This document shows positions 9,372 to 18,283 of a DNA stretch of 64,000 bases, in pieces; the first letter of the stretch is position 1; every line of letters starts with the position of its first letter. The translations under genes and the position numbers were made by a program. The DNA comes from Agrobacterium sp. RAC06 (lineage in GTDB: Bacteria > Pseudomonadota > Alphaproteobacteria > Rhizobiales > Rhizobiaceae), in the NCBI RefSeq assembly GCF_001713475.1, contig NZ_CP016499.1, positions 372,001 to 436,000 on the forward strand, in the 5' to 3' direction. The notes under the pieces were generated by a model. The model was given only the letters and a program-made list of their open reading frames with translations. It did no database searches and had not been told where the DNA came from.

Positions 9372-10033
9372 CGAGCAGCACCGAAAAGGACAACAGCATG
9401 GACGGGATCGGCGTGAAGGGGTTGGCGGGCATGGCTCGGTTCCGGCGGCTTCTTCTGGCCTCGGTGCTCGTGCCTGGCCTCGGCCTTGGCCTTGCGGCCT
9501 GTGGCTCGAAAGCGAACAACGACACATTCGATCTGACCGCTTCCGTGAGCGAGGTGGCGACATCTTCCAGCGCCCGCAACCGCCAGCTTCTGGTGGCCGA
9601 TCCTTCGGCGCTCAAGGCTCTCGACAGCGAGCAGATCCTGGTGCGCGTATCCGGTGCCGAAATCCGCTATCTGTCACAGTCGCAGTGGAGCGATCGGCTC
9701 ACGCGGGTCGTTCAGTCGAAACTCGTGGTCGCCTTCGAAAATTCCGGGCGCCTCGGTGGCGTTGGACGGCCGGGGCAGGGACTGGCGATCGACTTCCAGC
9801 TGATCACAGATGTCCGCGCCTTCGAAATTTCAGCCGAGGGAACAGATCGCGGGGTCGTCGAGATATCGGCCAAGCTGCTCAACGATCGCAATGGCACCGT
9901 CAAGGCGCAGCGGGTCTTCCGCGCCGAAGTGCCGTCCTCCGGCTCGGACAACGCAGCTTACGTGGCGGCACTCGACCGTGCTTTCGCCCGCGTCACGGCT
10001 GACATCGTGGCGTGGACGCTGCAATCGATCTGA
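9368..10033 (+). CDS. ABC-type transport auxiliary lipoprotein (PqiC-like)
   Basis: A 221-residue lipoprotein that ends the Mla-type operon. A lipobox (LGLAAC, Cys at about residue 45) follows a hydrophobic leader. The mature part has the FDL...RQLLVADPSALKALDSEQILVR and WSDRLTRVVQSKLVVAFENSG pattern of the ABC_trans_aux family, whose members include PqiC and sit beside MCE operons. The ATG at 9368 overlaps the mlaD stop (ATGA). An internal ATG at 9398 has AAGGA at better spacing and gives a more normal leader, so either may be used. Probably outer-membrane anchored as the receiving end of the pathway (inference). Confidence 0.85.
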   Translation: MTSSTEKDNSMDGIGVKGLAGMARFRRLLLASVLVPGLGLGLAACGSKANNDTFDLTASVSEVATSSSARNRQLLVADPSALKALDSEQILVRVSGAEIRYLSQSQWSDRLTRVVQSKLVVAFENSGRLGGVGRPGQGLAIDFQLITDVRAFEISAEGTDRGVVEISAKLLNDRNGTVKAQRVFRAEVPSSGSDNAAYVAALDRAFARVTADIVAWTLQSI

Positions 10034-10065
10034 CCGACGACAATTCCCATTCCGTCGAGCAAAAG

Positions 10066-10104
10066 AAAACCCCGGATCAAGCAATTTGATCCGGGGTTTT
10101 CCGT
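10066..10104 (+). terminator. Terminator of mla-type operon
   Basis: A perfect 14-bp stem (AAACCCCGGATCAA at 10067-10080 with its complement at 10086-10099) and a 5-nt loop, followed by TTTTCC. It is A-flanked on the other side, so it can also serve the converging gpr transcript. Confidence 0.9.
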
Positions 10105-10145
10105 CTGTGAAGAGCCGGATGACCGGCTCCATTATTGGTTAGCTA

Positions 10146-13100
10146 TCAGCTGAAACGGCCTGCCGCATGGGCAAGCATTGTGTAGACCTTGCCCGTGTCC
10201 GAGGTCAGGTAGGACTGGGTGATCGACTTGTCGCGGTCGGTGCGGGCAACGTCCGAAAGCAGTTTCTCGAAATCGGCGATGTAGCGATCCACCGCAACGC
10301 GGAATTCCGGCTCGCGGTCATACTTGCGCTTGATCTCGTCAAAGGTCTGCTGGCCCTTGAGCGTGTAGAGGCGACGGGTGAAGATGTCGCGCTCGCCGCG
10401 CTGGTAGCGGCGCCATAGGTCGACCGAGGCGTCGTGGTCGATGGCGCGGGCGATATCGACCGAGAGCGAGTTCAGCGATTCGACCATGTGACGCGGATTG
10501 CGGGTGTCACCCTGGCGGGCCGGCTGGCCTTCGGCCACCGGGCGCTGCGGTGCAGGGGCCGGGGCCGGGCGGGTCGGAGCCGTTTCCTGCGGCTCCTCGC
10601 GCGAGGCGCCTCGCAGCAGATCGCTGATCCAGCCACCGCCTTCGGCGCGCGTCGTGGCCGTGCTCTGCTGGCCGTAGGCTTCGGTTGCGCCGAGGCTGCC
10701 GCGAAGCCCGAGGGTTTCGGTCTGGCGCGCCGGCGGCTGTGGCTGCGGTGCGGCGGGTGCGGCGGCCGGCTGGCGGCGTACCGGTTCAGGCTGGGCTTCG
10801 GCCAGGCGGCGTGCAACCGGCTCGGAGATTTCCAGCGTCTGGCTGGTTCGGCCGACGAGCTGCGAGATGTCCTGCAGGGCTTTGATCTGCTCGGAGACGG
10901 CGCGGCGCATCTGGGCGGCGCTTTCCTTGGCTTCCTCGGGCAGGTCGAAGGCACCACGCTTCAGCTCGTTGCGGGTCAGGTCGAGTTCCTTGCGGATATC
11001 GACTGCCGAGCGGCGGATCTCGTCGGTGGCGCCGGTGAAGCGGGCAACAGCCTCGCTGACGGCTTCCTGCATGGCCTGACGCAGGGCAGCGGCTGCCCCT
11101 TCCGACTTGCGGCCGGCTTCGCCGAGCAGGTGGTCGATATCGTTGAGCGAGACTGCCAGTCCGCCGCGCAGGCGGTTTGCCAGTTCGCCTGAACGCTTCT
11201 CGGCCTCGGTCAGCGTCTTGTCGATGGAAACCTGTGCTTCCTGTTCGGCTGACAGGAGGGCATTGCGCATGTTGGCGGCGGTGATCTGCGCCCTTTTCTC
11301 GGTCTCGCCGAGCATCTGTCCCACGTCGGAGAACGAGGCCTGGACGCTGTCACGCATGGAGGCAGCCGTCGACTGGGCGCGCTTTTCGGTCTCGCCGAGG
11401 ATTTGGCCGATATCGGAGAAGGAGGCCTGGACGCTCTGGCGCAGGTTGCCGGCCATCTGGCCGGAGCGCTGCTCGGCGCGATCGAAGGCGGTCTCGACCA
11501 TCTTGCCGAGGGTCTGCATCGTCGTTTCGATCTCTTCCGAGCGCTTGACGAGGCCGATCGAGAGATCGCGGAGAGCCTGCTGGCGTTCTTCAAGCGTGCC
11601 CACGAGGTTCGACTGGGCGGCCGACAGAAGCTCGGAGGCCTTGCCCAGCACCTGGGTGTGGTCGCCGAAGCGGCTGACGATCGACGATACCTGCTGTAGC
11701 GTCTCGCCGGAGACGGCGGTGAGGCGGCCGAGCTTGTCGTCGAGCAGGCGGTTCGAGGTCGACAGCATGTCGGTTGCCTGGTTCGCCGTTTCGCTGAAAC
11801 GGTTTGCCGTTGCGCCGAGGCGGCTGTCGAGCGAGCCGATGCTCTGCACCGCCTGATCGATCATCGTGGACAGGCCGACATTGCTATCGCCGAGGCGCTC
11901 GATGAGCTGCGAGGCACTGGCAACCAGGTTCTGCTCGGCGGTGCCGAGGGTTGCAACAGCGCGGTCGGTGCGCTGGCTGATCGCGTCGACGAGGGCTGCG
12001 TTTTCGGCGCGCAGGCGCTCTGCGCTCTGTTCTGCTGCGGCGGCAATCTGCTCGGCGGCTGCACGGCCGGTCTCGGCATAGGAGGCGACCACGGGGGCTG
12101 CCTTCTCGTCGATGAGGCGCGACAGTTCGGCCGAGCGCGTCGAAAGCATGGAGTTCAGCTCGCGGGTCCGGTCGTCGAGCACCGAGCGGATCGAATTGCC
12201 GCGGGCTTCCAGTGCCTTTTCCACCGCATTCATGGTGGTGGCGAATTCCTGCGTGTTGCCGGAGATCGCGTCGCGAATGGAGTTGCCGCGAGCCTCGAGT
12301 GCCTGCTCTGCCGCGTTCATGGCAGCAGCGAGTTCCTGAGTGTTGCCGGAGATCGCGTCTCGGATTGCGGCGGCGCGCTGTTCCAGCGTGGTGCTCACTT
12401 CGCCGAGAGTGCCCGAAAGGTTGGCAACCTGGGCGCTGACCAGGGCTTCTGCCTGGTTCACCTTGTTGCTGATGACATCGCCGGCCTGCGAGAAGGTTTC
12501 GGCGATCGTCGCGGCCTGTCCGGCGAGGCGGTTCTGTGTGTCGGTGATGCGCCGCGCGAGGTCCTCCGAGCGCTCCTCGACCGTGCGGTTGAGTTCGGCG
12601 CTGCGTTCGCCGATCTGCTCAGCAAACTGCGAGGTGGTGGTTGCGAGGCGATCGACCGAGCGCTGAGCCTCGGCATCGAGGTCGCGGGCAGCGTCGGTGA
12701 CGGCGCTGCGCAGTGCGGTTGCAAGACCGGCTGCCTTGCCTTCGATGGTGCGATTGACGTTTTCGAGGCCGATATTGAGGGCACGGTCCATGGTCGCCAG
12801 ACGCTCTTCGATGACCGGCGTGCGGGTGTCGAAGGTTTCGGCGACGCGGGTGGTGCCTTCATCGAGGACCTGGGCGACGCGCATGCTGGCTTCTGCGCCG
12901 ACACGTTCGATCGTCGCGACCTTGTCGTCGAGGCGTGAAGCGAACTTTTCGCCGGCATCGTTGACGCGGGCGTCGACGCCATCGAGGCCATTGCGCAGAC
13001 GGTCTTCCAGCGTGCCGAGGCTCTGCTCGATGCGGGTGCTGGTTTCGTCAAGGCGGCTGGTCATGCCGGATACGGATTGTTCGACCGTGCCCGAGAAGCC

Positions 13101-15998
13101 CTGCGCCGAGCGGGTGATATCATCGGCGGCTTCGCGGATCTGCTCGGTCAAGGCGCCGGCCGTGCCACGCAGGCGCTCGTCCAGCGCACGGCTTGATTCG
13201 TCGATCGCCTTGCGCAGGCTTTCCTCGTGATCCTCAAGGCTCATTTCGAGCATGCCAGCGCTTGCTGCAACGGAGGCGCCGATCGAGGTCGCATGTTCGC
13301 CGAGGCTCAAATCCAGCGCATCGCGCGCGTCGCCGATCGCCGCCGTGATCGCCTGTGTCCGGTCGTCGAGCGTGGCGCGGATCCGGTCATGCGTGTTGAC
13401 GAGACGGTCGTCGATCGCGTTAACGCCCTGGTCGATCGTCTGCGCGATCCGGTCGGTGTTCTCGCCGAGCGTGGTTGCCAGCGCGCCGGTCGCGGCATCG
13501 AGGCTGGAGCGCAGATAGGCGCCGGTCTCGGCAATGCGGCCGTCGATGTCGTTGACGCCCGACTTCAGCGTTTCGGCGATCTGGCTCGCATTGTCGGCAA
13601 CGGTATTCGAAATCGTGCTCGAGGCGGTCGTGAGCAGGGTATCCAGCTGCTGCTGGCTCGCACCCAGTCGGGTTTCGAGCTCGGAGATGCCGTTGGTGAC
13701 GGTTTCCGCGATCTGGCCCGAGGCTTGGCCAAGGCTACGCTCGATGTCGCCGGTGGCGTCTTCCAGCGTAGAGGTGAGGTAGGAGGTATGGCTGGCAAGC
13801 GAAAGTTCCAACCGCTCCTGGTTTTCGCCATAGGCATTGCGGATAGTCTCTGCCTTTTCGCTGAAGGCTGCGTCGATGCGACGGTCGGCATCGGCGACCG
13901 TCTCGATGATCGCGGAGGCGCGCTGGGTCAGTGTCTCGTCGATCCGGCGCTGGCTGTCGTTGAGGGTCTCGGAGAGATCCTGGGTGCGGGCGGTCAGCGT
14001 CAGGTCGAGTTCGAGGCTCTTGGTGTTGAGAGCATCGATCAACTGCTCGCTCTGACCTTCGACCAGGCTCGCGATGCCGCGCGCCTTGGTGTCGAGGGTT
14101 TCGGCGAAACGATCCTGGTTGGTTTCAAGCGCGTTGACGATGTGCTCGGCTCGGGTCGAGAGCGTCTGCTCGAAGCGCGACTGGTTGTCGGTCAGCGCGT
14201 TGTAGAGCGAGCCACTGCGCTCTTCCATCACCTGGTCGATCCGCTTCTGGGCGTTTTCCAGGCTTTCGGTGAGTGCCGCCGCGCGTGCCGACATCGCTTC
14301 CGCAATTTCCTGGGCGCGGTCGGACATGGAGCTATCAAGCATTTCCTGGCTGGTGCTCAGGGTCATTGCAAGCGCAAGCGACTGATCGGTCAGCGTTCCG
14401 CCGAGACGCTCGATGCTTGAACTCAGGATGCCACTGATAGAATCCGTTCCGCCGTTCACCGTTTCGTTGATGCGGGCGAGGCTTTCCATCAGCTTGGAAT
14501 CGAGCGAGCCCGAGCGCTGGTCGAAGGCGCTGGCGAACTCGGCGACCCGCTGGTCGAAGGTTGCGTTGATCTGGCCGATTGTGGTCTGGAAGCGATCCTC
14601 GAACAGGCCCGAACGCAGGTCGAGATCGACGATGGCATCGTCGGCGCTGGCCTGAAGGCTCTGGCGGAAGCTGCGGCCACGCTCGTCGAGCGAGCTGTTG
14701 AGGCGTCCCAGCACGTCGTCGAGCGATGAGGTGATCGCGCTTTCGCTGCCCTTCAGGGTCTCGGCGATGTCACGGGTACGCTCGACAAGCGTTTCGTTCA
14801 GCTGGCGGGCACGCTCGTTGAGGGCCGCGTTCAGCTTCTCCGTGTTGGCGTCAAGCGTTGAAGCTCGGGTCGCGAATTCACCGAGAAGTTCGCGACCGCG
14901 TTCGCTGAGCGTTGACGTCAGCGACTTGAGCTGGGTGTCGAACTCGCTGGACAGAGACATGCCGGACGCGGCCAGTGTCTGGACCATGTTTTCTGTCTTG
15001 TGCGCGAGCAGGGAGCCGAGTGCGGTTACGGCCGCATCGGACTTTTCCATGATCGTTGCTGCGCGCATGTCGATCATCGAGGCGAAGGCCTCGCCCGACG
15101 TCTGCAGGCGGACGGAAATCTCTTCGGTCGCCAGCGACAGCTCTTCCTTGAGCTGCTCATGGGCGCCGACGATGGAGGAACGGATGCGCTCGGCGTGGTT
15201 GACGATCGCGTCGCGCTCGGCGCCGAGTTCGTGGACCAGGCCGCGGACGCGCAGTTCGTTATCGGTGTAGCTGCGTTCGAGCGCCGTTACCTCGGAATGA
15301 ACGAGCGTTTCAAGCTCCGTGGCACGCGCAATGGTGCGTTCGATGCCTTCGTTCATCGCCGAGACTTCGCGGCGCACCGCCTGGCCGACGGTCATGATGC
15401 GTTCGGAGGCGATCGTTTCGGGTTCGGCCAGACGAAGCGCCACTTCCGCCATCGAGCGGGCGGCGTTGCGCAGGTCATGGGCGCGGGCCATCATGATGGC
15501 GAAGGCGAAGAACAGCATGATTGGCAGGAAGGTGCCGACGACGATGGCGACCACGCCCGGCATGGCGACAATGTCGGCAATCGATCCAGCCTGCCAGATC
15601 GCGCCACCGTAGAGCAGTTGGGTCAGGCCGAGGGCGCCGAGTACCCAGAGTGCCGAAACGACAGCAGCATTGCGCAGTGCAGAGGTCAGCGACGCGCCGT
15701 CCAGGGACTTCAGTATGGCGGAGGGTGTGCGCCGAGAGCCGTCATTGGCTGGAGCGAAGGCTGGCGCCTTGGGGGCAGGTTCGGGATTGAGTTCACCGGC
15801 GCGGGCGGAGCGCCGCTCGATCGTCTTCTTCGCGGCGGAACGCGGGATACTATCGGACACATTTGCCTCCGGGGCGCGTGCTTGAGACCGTGCCTTGGGG
15901 GGCGCGGCGGCTTCCTCACCGTCGAAATCGATGCTCAGGGCCGCCTCGAGTGCCTGGAACGCGTTCTCGTCAATCGAGTCGGTCTTCTTGTTCGCCAT
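10146..15998 (-). CDS. gpr: Giant membrane-anchored coiled-coil protein, GPR/RgsE-like polar growth factor
   Basis: A 1950-residue protein. Residues 1-100 are charged and Pro/Ala-rich. Two membrane helices lie near 111-131 and 148-171. Nearly everything from about 180 to 1700 is predicted long helix built of imperfect repeats with recurring patterns such as ERLxETLxxRxxxIxxxL, SIxDRAQxIAEAM and NTQELAAAMNAAEQALEARGNSI (one unit is duplicated almost exactly at about 12200-12360). A Pro/Ala/Gln linker (about 1730-1850) precedes a conserved C-terminal domain (DLWRRYQRGERDIFTRRLYTL). Such proteins are often misnamed kinesin-like or apolipoprotein-like. Size and layout match Agrobacterium GROWTH POLE RING protein and Sinorhizobium RgsE, which organise unipolar growth. 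The start has GAGG upstream. Monocistronic and convergent with the mla-type operon. Homology is inferred from architecture and memory, not a search. Confidence 0.8.
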   Translation of the reverse strand: MANKKTDSIDENAFQALEAALSIDFDGEEAAAPPKARSQARAPEANVSDSIPRSAAKKTIERRSARAGELNPEPAPKAPAFAPANDGSRRTPSAILKSLDGASLTSALRNAAVVSALWVLGALGLTQLLYGGAIWQAGSIADIVAMPGVVAIVVGTFLPIMLFFAFAIMMARAHDLRNAARSMAEVALRLAEPETIASERIMTVGQAVRREVSAMNEGIERTIARATELETLVHSEVTALERSYTDNELRVRGLVHELGAERDAIVNHAERIRSSIVGAHEQLKEELSLATEEISVRLQTSGEAFASMIDMRAATIMEKSDAAVTALGSLLAHKTENMVQTLAASGMSLSSEFDTQLKSLTSTLSERGRELLGEFATRASTLDANTEKLNAALNERARQLNETLVERTRDIAETLKGSESAITSSLDDVLGRLNSSLDERGRSFRQSLQASADDAIVDLDLRSGLFEDRFQTTIGQINATFDQRVAEFASAFDQRSGSLDSKLMESLARINETVNGGTDSISGILSSSIERLGGTLTDQSLALAMTLSTSQEMLDSSMSDRAQEIAEAMSARAAALTESLENAQKRIDQVMEERSGSLYNALTDNQSRFEQTLSTRAEHIVNALETNQDRFAETLDTKARGIASLVEGQSEQLIDALNTKSLELDLTLTARTQDLSETLNDSQRRIDETLTQRASAIIETVADADRRIDAAFSEKAETIRNAYGENQERLELSLASHTSYLTSTLEDATGDIERSLGQASGQIAETVTNGISELETRLGASQQQLDTLLTTASSTISNTVADNASQIAETLKSGVNDIDGRIAETGAYLRSSLDAATGALATTLGENTDRIAQTIDQGVNAIDDRLVNTHDRIRATLDDRTQAITAAIGDARDALDLSLGEHATSIGASVAASAGMLEMSLEDHEESLRKAIDESSRALDERLRGTAGALTEQIREAADDITRSAQGFSGTVEQSVSGMTSRLDETSTRIEQSLGTLEDRLRNGLDGVDARVNDAGEKFASRLDDKVATIERVGAEASMRVAQVLDEGTTRVAETFDTRTPVIEERLATMDRALNIGLENVNRTIEGKAAGLATALRSAVTDAARDLDAEAQRSVDRLATTTSQFAEQIGERSAELNRTVEERSEDLARRITDTQNRLAGQAATIAETFSQAGDVISNKVNQAEALVSAQVANLSGTLGEVSTTLEQRAAAIRDAISGNTQELAAAMNAAEQALEARGNSIRDAISGNTQEFATTMNAVEKALEARGNSIRSVLDDRTRELNSMLSTRSAELSRLIDEKAAPVVASYAETGRAAAEQIAAAAEQSAERLRAENAALVDAISQRTDRAVATLGTAEQNLVASASQLIERLGDSNVGLSTMIDQAVQSIGSLDSRLGATANRFSETANQATDMLSTSNRLLDDKLGRLTAVSGETLQQVSSIVSRFGDHTQVLGKASELLSAAQSNLVGTLEERQQALRDLSIGLVKRSEEIETTMQTLGKMVETAFDRAEQRSGQMAGNLRQSVQASFSDIGQILGETEKRAQSTAASMRDSVQASFSDVGQMLGETEKRAQITAANMRNALLSAEQEAQVSIDKTLTEAEKRSGELANRLRGGLAVSLNDIDHLLGEAGRKSEGAAAALRQAMQEAVSEAVARFTGATDEIRRSAVDIRKELDLTRNELKRGAFDLPEEAKESAAQMRRAVSEQIKALQDISQLVGRTSQTLEISEPVARRLAEAQPEPVRRQPAAAPAAPQPQPPARQTETLGLRGSLGATEAYGQQSTATTRAEGGGWISDLLRGASREEPQETAPTRPAPAPAPQRPVAEGQPARQGDTRNPRHMVESLNSLSVDIARAIDHDASVDLWRRYQRGERDIFTRRLYTLKGQQTFDEIKRKYDREPEFRVAVDRYIADFEKLLSDVARTDRDKSITQSYLTSDTGKVYTMLAHAAGRFS

Positions 15999-16471
15999 AG
16001 GGTTACGCCTCGTTACCGCTTACTCTCGGGAGGACGGACTGAAGCGGCGATGCCGCTCATCGCCATGCCGTATCCGGACCTCACCGTTTACCTGAAACCC
16101 CGCCTGCCGCCACGCCAGACGAAATCCCTTCTTTTCACAGTGCGGCCACTGACAGCCGGCGTTCCCGCCGGAAGTTCTAGCACCGACTGGCTTGCAGGCA
16201 AAGTTCACGCAACTTTGCCCAATCAACCGTATCGTACTGACACATTTGGTCATCCGTTACAATTAATGCGCTTTCGCGGTGCCTGGTCCCGCAGCTCTTG
16301 TTAACAGTATTTCAATCAAGGTTGCGGCTGAAAAGCCAGTCTGCGTCGGGGTTTAATTTGCATTAACCATACCTCAAGCTTTTTGCCGCCATCCCCGGCA
16401 TTTTTAACGGCATGCCCATGTGGTGGCCGCAAACTGGCGGCAGCAAATAACAAGAAATCAGGATCAAGGGC
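15999..16471. other. 473-bp divergent intergenic region between gpr and the Hpt-like gene
   Basis: No convincing gene. It holds a 9-bp inverted repeat (GGCAAAGTT-CACGC-AACTTTGCC, 16197-16219). It also holds a TTAA-N6-TTAAC element (16353-16367), close to but one base shorter than the CtrA consensus TTAA-N7-TTAAC. Promoters for both divergent genes must lie here. Confidence 0.5.
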
Positions 16472-16846
16472 ATGGCAGCAGCAGTCAATATCGCATTCGA
16501 GGCTCCGGACAACCTGCATGGCCTCACCCCTGCGCAACAGCGTCCGATCGACCTCGTGCATCTGGCGACGCAGACGAAGGGCGACAAGGCCGTCGAGAGC
16601 GAGATCCTGCAGATCTTCGCGCGTCAGGCCCGCGGTTGCCTGGTGGCGCTCTCCAGTGGTCGCAGCAAGGTCGAGGTCAAGGCGGCCGCCAATCGCCTTC
16701 GCAACGCCGCGATGGCCGTTGGCGCCCTGCGGGTCGCGACGGCTGCAGATCTGATCGAAACCAGGGGGGGCGATGCGGATGCGCTTGCGTCCGTTGCGGC
16801 TGCCGTGCTCGAAGCCGAGCACTTCATCCTGAAGCTGGCCCGCTGA
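16472..16846 (+). CDS. Degenerate histidine-phosphotransfer (Hpt)-like protein
   Basis: A 124-residue all-helical protein. The segment ANRLRNAAMAVGALRVATAADLIE (about residues 72-95) aligns with the Hpt helix that normally reads H-x-LKG-x5-G, but the phospho-accepting His position is Asn, and Lys and Gly are Arg and Asn. Phosphotransfer by the usual mechanism therefore looks impossible. It may be a regulatory or adaptor relic. AAGGGC precedes the ATG. It is divergent from the gpr gene and about 95 bp upstream of the ferredoxin gene. The fold call rests on this one segment plus overall size. Confidence 0.6.
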   Translation: MAAAVNIAFEAPDNLHGLTPAQQRPIDLVHLATQTKGDKAVESEILQIFARQARGCLVALSSGRSKVEVKAAANRLRNAAMAVGALRVATAADLIETRGGDADALASVAAAVLEAEHFILKLAR

Positions 16847-16940
16847 GCCGCACACCATCGCTTCGCCGTGAGTTGACTGACTTTCCGATTTGGGAGATGA
16901 CTTCGCCGGTTTTCACAAGGCGAAGTCTGGACAGGAACTC

Positions 16941-17261
16941 ATGGCAAACATCAGCATCATCGCATTTGACGGCACACGTTTTGACATCGCGGCAGCCGAC
17001 GGCTCCACGGTCATGGAAAACGCCGTCCGCAACTCGGTCCCCGGGATCGATGCCGAATGTGGCGGTGCCTGCGCCTGTGCCACCTGTCATGTCTATGTCG
17101 ATGATTCCTGGTCAGAAAAGGTCGGCCAGCCGTCGGCCATGGAAGAGGACATGCTGGATTTCGCCGTCGACGTGCGCCCAACTTCGCGACTTTCCTGTCA
17201 GATCAAGGTGACGGCGGCTCTGGAGGGGCTCGTCGTTCACGTGCCCGAGCGCCAGGGCTGA
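16941..17261 (+). CDS. [2Fe-2S] ferredoxin, adrenodoxin/FdxB type
   Basis: A 106-residue electron carrier. Cluster ligands are C40-x5-C46-x2-C49 and C86 ([11 protein letters not shown] and LSCQI), the adrenodoxin-type spacing, with an extra non-ligand Cys at 44. The C-terminal [11 protein letters not shown] is characteristic of this class. The ATG at 16941 with AGGA upstream is preferred over an upstream one at 16890. Partners could be a cytochrome P450 or Fe-S assembly proteins, but neither lies in the neighbourhood, so the role is open. Confidence 0.93.
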   Translation: MANISIIAFDGTRFDIAAADGSTVMENAVRNSVPGIDAECGGACACATCHVYVDDSWSEKVGQPSAMEEDMLDFAVDVRPTSRLSCQIKVTAALEGLVVHVPERQG

Positions 17262-17284
17262 GCACTTCTGTCAGCGCTACCCGC

Positions 17285-17322
17285 CCAAAAAAGCCCCGCT
17301 TTCGTTTTCACGAAAGCGGGGC
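17285..17322 (-). terminator. Strong minus-strand terminator
   Basis: A 13-bp perfect stem (GCCCCGCTTTCGT / ACGAAAGCGGGGC, loop TTTC) has six Ts after it on the minus strand only (AAAAAA at 17287-17292 on plus). The nearest minus-strand gene ends 230 bases upstream of it at 17554, so it ends either a long 3' tail or a separate small RNA. Confidence 0.75.
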
Positions 17323-17553
17323 AAGGGGGCGCATCGCCAACCAGGCGAGGGAGGAAGCACCTGTGGCACCAGGACGCGCCGGGAGAACGGGGAAATCGCT
17401 TACGCTCATGCAACGTATTCGATGACACTTATATTTCAGATTTGTATCAAGGGCCACGCCGAGAAATAGCCGGTTATTCACAGGCCATGTCGCAAGCTTC
17501 GTGCAAGCCGAAGCCTTGCAGCAACACTTCCCCTTGGAAGTCAGGGGTGATTT

Positions 17554-18180
17554 CTACTGATTTTCCTGGCTTTCGCGACGGTAGCGCAGGATCCGCAGCA
17601 TGCGATCCTGGAAATTCTTCGCTTCAACACGATCGAATCGCATCTGTGCTGCGTCATGGGATGCAGTCACGTCGTCGGTGACGACAGCGACCCGATCCTG
17701 CAGGATCTCGCAATTGCGTTCCGGTCGCAGCTTCATCAGCCTCTGTTCGAGCAGCTTTGCATGCTGGCGCGCGATTTCGGCATGACGCTCCTCGTGCCGC
17801 TTGATGTCGGCCGACAGTGCGTCCCACAACAGCGCCATCTCGGTGGATGCGCGTTTGCGGTTCTTCCAGCGCGGCAGGATGAGCTTTGTTTCGACAGTGA
17901 CGCGCACATCATCGATTGCGCAACGGGTTCCGCGTCGTGTGTAGGTGAGGTCGCCGCCGAAGCGTATCTGGGTGGCGCCGGGGTGGCGACTTCCGCTCGC
18001 CTGGGTGAAGGGCCCTTTGCGCGACAGTTCCGCATCGAGTTCGGCTGCCGTGCGGCCGCCGATCTGAAAGTAGGTAATGGACTTCTGGACGACGACGTCC
18101 GCGCTGGCCGAAAGCGGCAGGGATATGCCGGTCAGGACTGCCATGATCACGGCGGCCCGAAGACGGCGGGAGTGCTTCAT
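17554..18180 (-). CDS. DUF922 putative secreted zinc peptidase
   Basis: A 208-residue exported protein. The signal peptide covers about residues 1-26 (basic MKHSRRLR start, AVIMAVLTGISL core, SASA end). The mature part contains VVVQKSITYFQIGGRTAAELDAEL, common at the start of DUF922 proteins, and near residue 130 the zinc-peptidase motif HEERH within DIKRHEERHAEIARQHA. The ATG at 18180 lies at the signal peptide and follows GGAAAAAAGA. The open frame upstream to 18411 is antisense to folP. The substrate is unknown. DUF922 members are predicted Zn-dependent proteases, and the HExxH motif agrees. Confidence 0.78.
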   Translation of the reverse strand: MKHSRRLRAAVIMAVLTGISLPLSASADVVVQKSITYFQIGGRTAAELDAELSRKGPFTQASGSRHPGATQIRFGGDLTYTRRGTRCAIDDVRVTVETKLILPRWKNRKRASTEMALLWDALSADIKRHEERHAEIARQHAKLLEQRLMKLRPERNCEILQDRVAVVTDDVTASHDAAQMRFDRVEAKNFQDRMLRILRYRRESQENQ

Positions 18181-18283
18181 TCTTTTTTCCGCAATGTTGT
18201 ATTCGCCGCGCCCTTGGGGCATAGCCAACCCGGTCTGCACTATCGCAGCTTCATGCTTTTCCGTCGAGGGGTTCGAAGGTCGG

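Noticed and set aside
13227..14420. 397-codon plus-strand frame inside the giant coiled-coil gene
   Set aside because: Shadow of repetitive helical coding; Arg/Gly-rich and without ribosome site or motif.
10146..15998. Kinesin-like or apolipoprotein function for the giant protein
   Set aside because: Such names come from coiled-coil composition; no motor P-loop or lipoprotein feature is present, and two membrane helices point to GPR/RgsE.
17323..17440. SRP RNA or 6S RNA
   Set aside because: GGAGGAAGCACC on plus faintly recalls the SRP core, but the conserved tetraloop stem and flanks are not there, and no 6S-like closing helix was found.
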